The notes under the pieces: generated by a model
The model's input: the letters and a program-made list of their open reading frames with translations, nothing else
Told to the model about the DNA's origin: nothing
Database searches by the model: none
Part shown: positions 1 to 6,327 of the stretch, in pieces
Numbering within the stretch: the first letter of the stretch is position 1
Layout: every line of letters starts with the position of its first letter
Translations under genes and position numbers: made by a program
Assembly (NCBI GenBank): GCA_013042825.1
Contig: JABDPL010000163.1
Coordinates: 1 to 6,327 of the forward strand
DNA: 6,327 bases
Direction of reading: 5' to 3'
DNA from: Flavobacteriaceae bacterium
Lineage (GTDB): Bacteria > Bacteroidota > Bacteroidia > Flavobacteriales > Flavobacteriaceae

Positions 1-297
1 GTAGTCGAGGATTATGGTTTTTTCAACTCGCATTGATTTAATATCCAGAACAGTCAGGCTATTGCCAGGACATTGATCGCCACGACCATTATTTGTAATT
101 ATCGCCTTTGAGCCGTCAGGAGAAACAGCAACTTCATGAGGGCCGTTACCTGTTGGAATTGTTGCGACGCTTTTGCCCGATCTCAAATCGATCAGGTCGG
201 CCGTATCATCCGACTTGTTCAAGACAATAAGGGTGCCCTCCTGTGCATATCCACTAAAGGAAAGGCAAAGCAGGAACAAAAATGTGATGAAACGCAT
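1..297 (-). CDS. Secreted YVTN/YncE-like beta-propeller protein, N-terminal part
   Basis: This gene starts at the ATG at 297 and stays open for 99 codons to the left edge, so only the N-terminus is seen. Residues 1-18 form a signal peptide (MRF, then a hydrophobic run ITFLFLLCLSF) with a likely signal peptidase I site after GYA, before QEG; the Cys at 11 has Leu before it and is not a lipobox. Residues 22-69 look like a propeller blade: TLIVLNKSDDTADLIDL, then VATIPTGNGPHEVAVSPDG and AIITN, the usual YVTN-repeat pattern. A second blade begins at about 80 (LTVLDI). Such proteins are periplasmic or surface-exposed and often of unknown role; some bind ligands or metals. The gene starts 10 bases after the msrB stop, so the two are probably co-transcribed. 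The family call is fairly secure, but the function is unknown. A full-length protein would be expected to have about 300-350 residues. Confidence 0.8.
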   Translation of the reverse strand, partial: MRFITFLFLLCLSFSGYAQEGTLIVLNKSDDTADLIDLRSGKSVATIPTGNGPHEVAVSPDGSKAIITNNGRGDQCPGNSLTVLDIKSMRVEKTIILDY

Positions 298-307
298 ATC
301 TTATTTT

Positions 308-787
308 TTAATCATTTTCTGGAATGAATTTTAAAGCCGCACCATTGATACAATGCCGTTTGCCGGTTGTTTTTCTGGGTCCGTCATTGAACACATGACC
401 CAGATGTCCGCCACAGACCGCACAGTGTTCTTCAGTGCGGGCATATCCGATCTTGTAATCGGTGGAGAATGTAACATTGCCTTCGATCTCCCGGTCAAAA
501 CTGGGCCAGCCTGTTCCGGAATCGAATTTGTGTTCGCTTTTAAACAATGGTGTGTCGCAACCAGCACACACATAAGTGCCCTTATCATAATTCTTGTTCA
601 GCGGACTGCTGAAGGCTCTTTCGGTCCCGGCTTCCCGCAGAACATAATATTGCATTTCATCCAGTTCCGATCGCCATTCCTCATCGGTTTTCGTGACAGG
701 AAAATCTTCGGTCTGCCCGGTTTTTTGAGCATTGGAACGGCAGCTGAAAACAGCCAGGATACTCAGTAATAAAATCATCTTTTTCAT
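308..787 (-). CDS. msrB: Peptide-methionine (R)-S-oxide reductase MsrB, predicted lipoprotein
   Basis: MsrB reduces the R form of methionine sulfoxide in proteins and so repairs oxidative damage. The 159-residue product has the family hallmarks: zinc-binding CxxC pairs at Cys74/Cys77 (CAGC) and Cys122/Cys125 (CAVC, followed by GGHLGHVF), the SGTGWPSF motif at 90-97, and the catalytic Cys146 in RHCINGAALKF near the C-terminus. The N-terminus MKKMILLLSILAVFSC is a lipoprotein signal with a relaxed lipobox (VFSC), so Cys16 would be lipidated and the enzyme would act outside the cytoplasm. I chose the ATG at 787 because the longer in-frame ATG at 832 adds 15 residues (MYTDIQRLVKKQKAD) that would put charged sequence ahead of the signal peptide. 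The ATG at 778 is a further possible start. No Shine-Dalgarno sequence is evident. An exported MsrB needs a periplasmic electron source, and none is visible here. Confidence 0.93.
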   Translation of the reverse strand: MKKMILLLSILAVFSCRSNAQKTGQTEDFPVTKTDEEWRSELDEMQYYVLREAGTERAFSSPLNKNYDKGTYVCAGCDTPLFKSEHKFDSGTGWPSFDREIEGNVTFSTDYKIGYARTEEHCAVCGGHLGHVFNDGPRKTTGKRHCINGAALKFIPEND

Positions 788-1016
788 ATCAGCTTTTTGT
801 TTTTTTACTAGTCGTTGAATGTCGGTATACATTACAGTTACACCCGAAATTAAACTTTTAAATCGGTAACCTAAAATAGTTACATAATAATAATATAATC
901 ACAATAATTTATTAAAACTTTATTTGATTTATGCCGTTTAAATTCGAACCGAATTGAGTAACTTTAATCCCCCGGAAAAACGTCAAAAAAACCCATATAA
1001 TTAAAATTCTGAATTA
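788..1016. other. Divergent intergenic region between msrB and glgA
   Basis: This AT-rich spacer must hold the promoters for the leftward msrB unit and the rightward glgA unit. I looked for the Bacteroidota pattern TAnnTTTG with an upstream TTTG about 20 bases away and found only one-mismatch versions. Rightward these are TTTATTTG (919-926) and TAACTTTA (959-966). Leftward there is the complement of CGAAATTA (845-852). None has a properly spaced partner. A TATAAT string at 894-899 is expected by chance in such AT-rich DNA. No tRNA, small-RNA structure, riboswitch or terminator hairpin is evident. The first 45 bases are formally open for a longer msrB start at 832. Confidence 0.5.
941..955. 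promoter_or_regulatory. Inverted repeat AATTCG-AAC-CGAATT, candidate operator
   Basis: This is a perfect 6-base inverted repeat around a 3-base centre, 61 bases before the glgA start. It ends three bases before the best rightward -7-like hexamer region (TAACTTTA, 959-966). A symmetric site in this place could bind a dimeric regulator of the glucan locus. Against this, short palindromes are common in AT-rich DNA and no second copy was noticed in the window. It is listed as a candidate only. Confidence 0.2.
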
Positions 1017-2234
1017 ATGCCTATGAAAGTATTGTTTTGCACCAGAGAGTTTCCACCTTATGTATATGGAGGTGCAGGAGTTCATGTTGAATATCTTGCG
1101 GGAGAACTCGCAAAATTGATGGATGTTGAAGTCAGGAGCTTCGGTGACCAGGACTTTCAAAGCGGCGGACTAAAAGTGAAGGGTTTTCCCTATGATGTTT
1201 CTGAATTTGACCATGCAGACGACAAATTGAAGGCGGTTTTTAAGACCTTGAATACCTGCCTTAATATCAATACTGAGCCTGTGGAGGCCGACGTCGTGCA
1301 TTGCCATACATGGTATGCTCAATTTGCCGGCATACTGGCCAAGCTATGCTATGGAATTCCATTGGTCATCACGACCCATTCCCTGGAACCGCTTCGTCCC
1401 TGGAAACGAGAACAGCTCGGACGGGGATATGATACCTCATCATGGATAGAGAAAACCGCGATTGAAATGGCAGATGCCATTATCGCTGTTTCCAAAGAAA
1501 CCAGAGAAGATGTCAAACAATTTTTTGATGTTGACGAATCGAAGATCGAGGTGATTTATAATGGCATAGACCTGGAACAATATGTGAAAACCGATGACAG
1601 TTCTGCCCTGGATACTTACGGAATTGATCCTTCCAAACCCATAGTATTATTTGTGGGACGCATAACAAGGCAAAAAGGAATCATACATCTTGTTAATGCC
1701 ATAAAGCATCTCGATCATGATGTGCAGGTGGTTCTTTGCGCCGGGGCTCCCGATACGGAAGAAATAGCCCGGGAAATGGAGGATAAGGTAAATGCGATCA
1801 AAAAACAACGGGATGGTTTGATTTGGATTGATAAAATGCTCGACAAGACCGATGTGATTCAATTATATTCACATGCCGATGTCTTCTGCTGCCCGTCAAT
1901 ATATGAACCATTCGGAATAATCAATATTGAGGCCATGGCCTGTGAGACAGCAGTTGTGGCCAGCGCGGTAGGTGGAATAAAGGAGGTGGTGGTTCATGAA
2001 GAGACCGGATTGCTCATTCCGCTTGAACAACAACAAACTGCCCCTTTTGAACCGGTTGATCCGGAGAAATTTTCGAAGGATCTCGCTGATGGTATCAACA
2101 GGCTTATTCGCGATGAGGACCTGAGAGCATCAATGGCAAAGCGTGGACGCATGCGTGTGGAGGAGACCTTCGACTGGAAGGCCATTGCGCAACAAGTTAA
2201 AGCATTGTATCAATCATTAATACAAGAATCATGA
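1017..2234 (+). CDS. glgA: GT4-type glycogen synthase / maltose-1-phosphate synthase (GlgA/GlgM group)
   Basis: This 405-residue GT-B glycosyltransferase uses an ADP-glucose donor and acts in cytoplasmic alpha-glucan synthesis. The N-terminal domain opens with MKVLFCTREFPPYVYGGAG and VHVEYLAGEL. It has the GGAG donor loop at 18-21 in place of the KTGGL motif of classical GT5 glycogen synthases, then VVHCHTWY at 93-100. The C-terminal domain has GRITRQKG (Arg215, Lys220, the nucleotide-sugar phosphate site) and the E-x7-E motif EPFGIINIE (Glu297, Glu305). Length and motifs fit the 'Corynebacterium-type' GlgA group, whose mycobacterial member (GlgM) makes maltose-1-phosphate from ADP-glucose and glucose-1-phosphate. 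With glgE downstream, the GlgM reaction is a real possibility. The group membership is secure, but the product (polymer or maltose-1-phosphate) is an inference. The start at 1017 lacks a Shine-Dalgarno sequence, and the ATG at 1023 is equally possible. The gene ends in a 4-base overlap with glgC. Confidence 0.93.
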   Translation: MPMKVLFCTREFPPYVYGGAGVHVEYLAGELAKLMDVEVRSFGDQDFQSGGLKVKGFPYDVSEFDHADDKLKAVFKTLNTCLNINTEPVEADVVHCHTWYAQFAGILAKLCYGIPLVITTHSLEPLRPWKREQLGRGYDTSSWIEKTAIEMADAIIAVSKETREDVKQFFDVDESKIEVIYNGIDLEQYVKTDDSSALDTYGIDPSKPIVLFVGRITRQKGIIHLVNAIKHLDHDVQVVLCAGAPDTEEIAREMEDKVNAIKKQRDGLIWIDKMLDKTDVIQLYSHADVFCCPSIYEPFGIINIEAMACETAVVASAVGGIKEVVVHEETGLLIPLEQQQTAPFEPVDPEKFSKDLADGINRLIRDEDLRASMAKRGRMRVEETFDWKAIAQQVKALYQSLIQES

Positions 2235-3496
2235 TTAATAATGACGTATTAGCCATCATTCTGGGTGGCGGACAAGGATCGAGACTATATCCACTAACAG
2301 CCGACAGGTCAAAACCTGCAGTTCCCATAGCAGGAAAATACCGATTGGTCGATATTCCGATCTCGAACTGCATCAATTCCGATATCAAACGGATGTTTGT
2401 CCTTACCCAGTTTAATTCGGCTTCACTTAACAGGCATATCAAGAACACCTATCATTTCAGTTTTTTCAGTTCGGCATTTGTCGATGTGCTGGCTGCGGAA
2501 CAGACCATAGCCAGTCAGGACTGGTTCCAGGGTACCGCCGATGCTGTTAGGCAGAGCATGCATCATTTCCTGAATCACGATTTTAAGTATGCCATGATAC
2601 TTTCCGGAGATCAATTGTACCAGATGGATTTTAATCATATGGTTGCAGCCCACGAGGCTAGTGGCGCTGAGATTTCGATTGCCACGCTTCCTGTTAATGC
2701 GAAGGATGCCACTTCATTTGGAATTTTGAAAACCAACGAAGAAAATATTATTACCTCCTTTATAGAAAAGCCGAATAAAAGTGCATTGAAGGATTGGTCC
2801 TCAGATGTAGGAAAAAAAATGAAATCCCAGGGACGGTTATACCTGGCTTCGATGGGTATTTATATTTTCAATAAGGACTTGCTCGTTGACCTGATGAAGA
2901 ACACCGATACCAATGATTTCGGAAAGGAAATAATTCCGCAGTCCATAGATAAACACAAAACCCTGAGTTATCAATATGAGGGCTATTGGACTGATATAGG
3001 AAATATAGATTCGTTTTTTGAAGCGAACCTGGATCTTACGCGTTCGATCCCTGAATTTAATTTATATGACAAAGCCAGTCGTATATATACACGTGCACGA
3101 ATGCTCCCGACCTCAAAAATCTCGGGAACAAGCATGGATAAAGCGGTTATTGCCGAAGGATGCATCATTCATGCCGCTAAGATAGAACGATCGGTAATCG
3201 GAATTCGATCGCGGATAGGAAAGGAGTCCACCGTCATCAACACCTATATGATGGGTAGTGATTATTACGAGACTCTGCGGGATATGGAGGATGATAAAAT
3301 TCCTATTCTTATGGGTATTGGAGAACGGTGTTTTATCAAGAATGCAATTATCGACAAGAATTGCAGGATAGCCGATGATGTCAGGATAAACGGTGGCCCG
3401 CATCTCGAAAATACCGAAACGGACTCATACTTTGTAAAAGACGGAATCGTAGTTCTTAAAAAGGGTGCCGTTATACCAAAAGGCTTTGTGATCTGA
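2231..3496 (+). CDS. glgC: Glucose-1-phosphate adenylyltransferase (ADP-glucose pyrophosphorylase)
   Basis: GlgC makes ADP-glucose from ATP and glucose-1-phosphate, the committed and usually allosteric step of bacterial glycogen synthesis. The 421-residue protein has the nucleotidyltransferase signature LGGGQGSRLYPLT at 11-23 with Arg18 and Lys28, and GKYRLVDIPISNCINS at 35-50. It also has DWFQGTADAVRQ at 97-108, the metal/catalytic Asp127 in SGDQLY, the glucose-1-phosphate Lys180 in FIEKP, and YWTDIGNIDSF at 252-262. From about 295 it is a left-handed beta-helix. The C-terminus (GSDYYETLRD, NAIIDKN, DGIVVLKKG) resembles cyanobacterial and plant enzymes. Lys376 and Lys410 lie where those enzymes have their 3-phosphoglycerate-site lysines. 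The ATG lies inside the glgA stop (ATGA), which implies translational coupling. Length is typical, and the frame is intact. Confidence 0.97.
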   Translation: MINNDVLAIILGGGQGSRLYPLTADRSKPAVPIAGKYRLVDIPISNCINSDIKRMFVLTQFNSASLNRHIKNTYHFSFFSSAFVDVLAAEQTIASQDWFQGTADAVRQSMHHFLNHDFKYAMILSGDQLYQMDFNHMVAAHEASGAEISIATLPVNAKDATSFGILKTNEENIITSFIEKPNKSALKDWSSDVGKKMKSQGRLYLASMGIYIFNKDLLVDLMKNTDTNDFGKEIIPQSIDKHKTLSYQYEGYWTDIGNIDSFFEANLDLTRSIPEFNLYDKASRIYTRARMLPTSKISGTSMDKAVIAEGCIIHAAKIERSVIGIRSRIGKESTVINTYMMGSDYYETLRDMEDDKIPILMGIGERCFIKNAIIDKNCRIADDVRINGGPHLENTETDSYFVKDGIVVLKKGAVIPKGFVI

Positions 3497-3619
3497 GAAG
3501 GAAAGTCGGATTAAAACGGCGGTTATTTATCGAGATGGATAAAGTTGATTTTGTGACTCTAACCTCCCTTCATTGTACTTATTTCCTTATTTTTACGCAC
3601 TTCTAAACCAACAATCAGC
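3497..3619 (+). other. Spacer between glgC and glgE
   Basis: The 123 bases hold no ORF of note, no convincing hairpin-plus-T-run terminator and no repeat. A TTTG at 3550-3553 and a TAnnTTTG-like TATTTTTA at 3588-3595 are present. They are 34 bases apart, well beyond the roughly 20 expected for a Bacteroidota promoter, so a separate glgE promoter is possible but not shown. With no terminator visible, read-through from glgA-glgC into glgE is the simplest view. Confidence 0.5.
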
Positions 3620-5557
3620 ATGCATACTCAAAAGCGTGTCGTTATCGATTATGTTTACCCTCAAATCAATGACGGCGATTTCTTTATCAAACGTGTAATT
3701 GGTGAAATCATTAATGTAACGGCTCATGTTATAGGCGACGGGCACGATCTGATAAGTGCGTCGGTGCGTTATAAACATGAGAATGAACGCAACTGGCGGG
3801 AGGCGAGAATGCATCACGTCATGAACGATGAATGGTCGGCGTCTTTTGTGGTTGAAAAGCAGGGCTTGTATTCCTTTAAGGTTGAGGGCTGGGTTGATCA
3901 TACACTGAACTGGCAGCACGGAATACATCGGAAAATCGACGATGGGCAATATGTCATATCGGAACTGCTCGAAGGAGCCGATTACTTGAAATTGGTTAAG
4001 AAAAAAAGCAATAAAACAGAAGCAGCTTATCTGCAGGAATGTATTGATGCCTTCATTAATACCGATCGCTATGAGCAGGCAGTAGGGATGGCAACGAGTG
4101 GGGAACTCCATGAACTCCTCTATAAATATCCGTTGAAGAAATTTGCCATTAACTCAAAAACCTATCAGGTATTTGTAGACCGGGAAAGAGCTCGATTTAG
4201 TACCTGGTACGAATTCTTCCCGAGATCGGCATCACCCGAACCAGACAAGCATGGGACCTTCAAGGACTGTATTCCACTTCTGCCTCGTATCGCAAAAATG
4301 GGATTTGATACGGTATATCTTCCACCAATTCATCCTATAGGCGAAGTCAATCGCAAAGGAAAGAATAATACCAACGATGCGCAGCACGGCGATGTTGGTT
4401 CAACCTGGGGGATAGGATCACAGCACGGGGGACATAAGGATATTCATCCTGAACTGGGAACACTTGATGATTTCAAAGAACTTATAAAAGCCGCACAGAA
4501 TCTCAACATGGAGATAGCCCTTGATTATGCGCTGCAGGCGGCTCCTGACCATCCCTGGGTCAAGGAGCATCCTGAATGGTTTAAATGGCGACCTGACGGA
4601 ACGGTGCAATATGCTGAAAATCCTCCGAAAAAATATCAGGATATACTGCCTATCTATTGGGAATCAAAGGAATATAAAGCCCTTTGGCAGGAGTGTTTAG
4701 ATGTTTTGATGTATTGGATAGCATGTGGGGTGAAGATATTCAGGGTTGACAATCCGCATACCAAGCCGTTCTATTTCTGGGAGTGGGTGATCTCGGAAAT
4801 AAAAGCCAAGCATCCGGATGTGCTGTTTTTAGCAGAGGCATTTACAAAGCCTAAGGTTATGGAGCAATTGGCTAAACGTGGGTTTAGCCAGTCCTATACC
4901 TACTTTACCTGGCGGAATACCAGGCAGGAACTCATCGATTATGTTGTAGAGTTGACCCAAACGGACAGAGCTGAATATATGCGCCCGAATTTCTGGCCGA
5001 ATACGCCTGACATCAATCCGTTTCACCTGCAGGGCGCTAACGAAGCGAAGTTCCTTCAGCGATATGTTCTGGCAGCTACTCTGAGTTCAAATACCGGTAT
5101 CTATGGTCCGGTGTACGAGCAGATGATAAGTGATGCTTTACCGGGCAGGGAAGAATATGTGAATTCTGAAAAATACCAGATCTGTAATTATGATTGGAAT
5201 TTAGAGAATAAACTCACCACCTTAATAGGTAAAATAAACTGGATCAGGAAAGAACAGCCAGCACTGAGGCAAACCAATAATATTCGATTCTGTCATATCG
5301 AAAATGAGAATATCATGGCTTTCTACAAATGGGATCAGGATAAGACGAACGAAGTATTGATCATTATAAGTCTTGATCCTTATTATATGCAAAGCGGCAT
5401 GGTGCAGGTACCATTAGCTGAATTTAATCTTTGGGATGGTCAGGGATTTGAGGTTCACGACCTGGTCACCGGAAATAGTTATCATTGGAGGGAGGAATGG
5501 AATTATGTTGAATTGCATCCCGCCTTGCCATTTCATATCTTTCACATTGTGAAATAA
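3620..5557 (+). CDS. glgE: Alpha-1,4-glucan:maltose-1-phosphate maltosyltransferase
   Basis: GlgE (glycoside hydrolase family GH13_3) moves maltosyl units from alpha-maltose-1-phosphate to the non-reducing end of alpha-1,4-glucan, releasing phosphate. The 645-residue protein has the family layout: an N-terminal beta-sandwich (about 5-115, opening RVVIDYVYPQI), a helical insert (about 118-175), the TIM-barrel (about 180-545) and a C-terminal beta domain. Conserved GH13 regions are DYALQAAPDHPW at 302-313, FRVDNPHTKP with nucleophile Asp377, FLAEAFTKP with acid/base Glu406, and NTPD with Asp464. GlgE-specific features are NRKGKNN at 244-250 and ENPPKKYQDILPIYW at 333-347; Lys337, Tyr339 and Asn378 align by eye with phosphate-contacting residues of the Streptomyces enzyme. 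All catalytic residues are present, so it should be active. The start is supported by the conserved N-terminus right after it; no Shine-Dalgarno sequence is seen. The maltokinase gene follows after 6 bases. Confidence 0.97.
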   Translation: MHTQKRVVIDYVYPQINDGDFFIKRVIGEIINVTAHVIGDGHDLISASVRYKHENERNWREARMHHVMNDEWSASFVVEKQGLYSFKVEGWVDHTLNWQHGIHRKIDDGQYVISELLEGADYLKLVKKKSNKTEAAYLQECIDAFINTDRYEQAVGMATSGELHELLYKYPLKKFAINSKTYQVFVDRERARFSTWYEFFPRSASPEPDKHGTFKDCIPLLPRIAKMGFDTVYLPPIHPIGEVNRKGKNNTNDAQHGDVGSTWGIGSQHGGHKDIHPELGTLDDFKELIKAAQNLNMEIALDYALQAAPDHPWVKEHPEWFKWRPDGTVQYAENPPKKYQDILPIYWESKEYKALWQECLDVLMYWIACGVKIFRVDNPHTKPFYFWEWVISEIKAKHPDVLFLAEAFTKPKVMEQLAKRGFSQSYTYFTWRNTRQELIDYVVELTQTDRAEYMRPNFWPNTPDINPFHLQGANEAKFLQRYVLAATLSSNTGIYGPVYEQMISDALPGREEYVNSEKYQICNYDWNLENKLTTLIGKINWIRKEQPALRQTNNIRFCHIENENIMAFYKWDQDKTNEVLIIISLDPYYMQSGMVQVPLAEFNLWDGQGFEVHDLVTGNSYHWREEWNYVELHPALPFHIFHIVK

Positions 5558-5563
5558 AAGCCC

Positions 5564-6327
5564 ATGGCAAAAAAGTCTGAAAACATAGCATTAAAGGAAC
5601 CTTTAAATTTCAACGAGACCTGGGAAGGACTCATGGAAAATGAGAAATTTATCAAGGTTTTCCTTTCAGATGTTCTTGAAGACTATATCGTAAAACAGCG
5701 CTGGTATGGCGGAAAGGCCAGTAAACTGAAATATATTGAACTCGCAGAATATTTTCGTTTACAGCAACACGATGAGGTATACTATGGGCTGATCCTGGAA
5801 GTAAATTATGTCGAAGCATTTTTTCAGCATTACTTTCTTCCTATTGCTTTTGTTTCAGATGAAAGTTTTGCCAAGGAAGATCGAATCCTGCCTGTAAGCA
5901 TAAAGAATCAAAAGGGGTTTATCATCGATGCTACCAATCTTGAGGCTTTCAGGCGTGTTGTTTTTGAACGCATCCTGACTGCAATTCCAAACGATCGTAC
6001 GCCGGTTCAATATCACAAAAGCATTCGGCTTACCGATACGCAATATGAGTCCTCGAGGTTCATGGGCATGGAACAGAGCAACACCTCAATAATATATAAC
6101 GACAAGTATGTTCTGAAGTTTTTCAGGAGGATTTATGCCGATAAGAATCCCGACTACGAAATGAGCCGTTTTCTGTCGGAAAAGAAAGAATTCCGAAATA
6201 CACCCTCATATTTGGGAAGTATTAATATCATTGACTCAGACGGAGCGAATATCACCATCGGTCTTATGCAGGAGTTGCTGCCAAACCAGGGCGATGCATG
6301 GGAGTATATGCTGGATCGATTGCACAG
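5564..6327 (+). CDS. mak: Maltokinase, N-terminal part
   Basis: Maltokinase phosphorylates maltose with ATP to give maltose-1-phosphate, the GlgE donor; maltose normally comes from trehalose by TreS. The frame is open for 254 codons to the right edge. The N-terminal cap domain has the typical QRWYGGKA at 45-52. The kinase N-lobe follows with EQSNTSIIYNDK at 170-181, Lys185 in YVLKFFRR as the likely ATP-binding lysine, NPDYEMSRFL at 195-204, and the hinge-side LLPNQGDAWEYMLD at 238-251. The phosphotransfer loop and the metal-binding Asp region would be in the missing C-terminal half (family about 450 residues). The cap begins about 20-45 residues from the start, so no trehalose synthase precedes it, unlike TreS-Mak fusions. 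The ATG at 5564 lies 6 bases after the glgE stop, with only a weak purine run (AAAAG) ahead. Co-transcription with glgE is very likely. Confidence 0.93.
   Translation, partial: MAKKSENIALKEPLNFNETWEGLMENEKFIKVFLSDVLEDYIVKQRWYGGKASKLKYIELAEYFRLQQHDEVYYGLILEVNYVEAFFQHYFLPIAFVSDESFAKEDRILPVSIKNQKGFIIDATNLEAFRRVVFERILTAIPNDRTPVQYHKSIRLTDTQYESSRFMGMEQSNTSIIYNDKYVLKFFRRIYADKNPDYEMSRFLSEKKEFRNTPSYLGSINIIDSDGANITIGLMQELLPNQGDAWEYMLDRLH

Noticed and set aside
136..327. 63-residue plus-strand open frame
   Set aside because: It is antisense to the signal-peptide region and first blade of the propeller gene, which has clear coding character.
353..769. 138-residue plus-strand open frame
   Set aside because: It lies fully antisense to msrB, whose zinc and catalytic motifs are intact. 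Its own translation shows no recognisable domain.
894..899. TATAAT as a -10 box
   Set aside because: The region is almost all A and T, there is no matching -35 element, and Bacteroidota primary sigma factors use a different consensus.
3466..3521. GCCGTT / AACGGC complementary pair at the end of glgC as a terminator stem
   Set aside because: The arms are only 6 bases, are separated by more than 40 bases, and have no T-run after them.
3550..3595. TTTG plus TATTTTTA as a glgE promoter
   Set aside because: The 34-base gap is too long for the Bacteroidota promoter pattern, and the -7 element has a mismatch at its last base.
3593..4111. 172-residue minus-strand open frame
   Set aside because: It is antisense to the conserved N-terminal domain of glgE, and its hydrophobic and Cys-rich stretches are what the complement of that coding sequence gives.
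1..6327. Mobile elements, CRISPR arrays, toxin-antitoxin or defence genes
   Set aside because: No transposase, direct-repeat array, attachment-like repeat or small paired genes were found. The window is filled by intact housekeeping-type genes.

Overview
The window reads as chromosomal DNA from a member of the Bacteroidota, possibly a flavobacterium or relative. The clues are starts with no clear Shine-Dalgarno sequence, AT-rich spacers, secreted proteins whose signal peptides end in or near an 'AQ' motif, and close family resemblance of the proteins. This assignment is an inference from style and not from a marker gene.

Left part (1-787, minus strand): a short two-gene unit. The first gene, msrB, encodes a predicted exported lipoprotein methionine-R-sulfoxide reductase. 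Ten bases after it starts a secreted YVTN/YncE-like beta-propeller protein, which runs off the left edge. Between msrB and the next gene lies a 229-base AT-rich divergent spacer (788-1016).

Right part (1017-6327, plus strand): a compact alpha-glucan synthesis locus. The order is glgA (a GT4-type enzyme of the actinobacterial GlgA/GlgM group), glgC (ADP-glucose pyrophosphorylase, overlapping glgA by 4 bases), a 123-base spacer, glgE (maltose-1-phosphate maltosyltransferase), and 6 bases later a maltokinase gene cut by the right edge. Together these are most of the GlgE pathway. GlgC makes ADP-glucose, the GlgA/GlgM-like enzyme uses it (possibly to make maltose-1-phosphate), and maltokinase makes maltose-1-phosphate from maltose and ATP. 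GlgE then extends alpha-1,4-glucan with maltosyl units. The trehalose synthase (treS) that would supply maltose and the branching enzyme (glgB) are not in the window and would be expected just downstream.

All reading frames are intact and the two partial genes are cut only by the window edges. I see no mobile element, CRISPR array, tRNA or rRNA. I do not see a previously undescribed system. The points most worth a second look are the likely GlgM role of the 'glycogen synthase', the plant/cyanobacterial style of the GlgC C-terminus, and the maltokinase with no trehalose synthase fused to its N-terminus.
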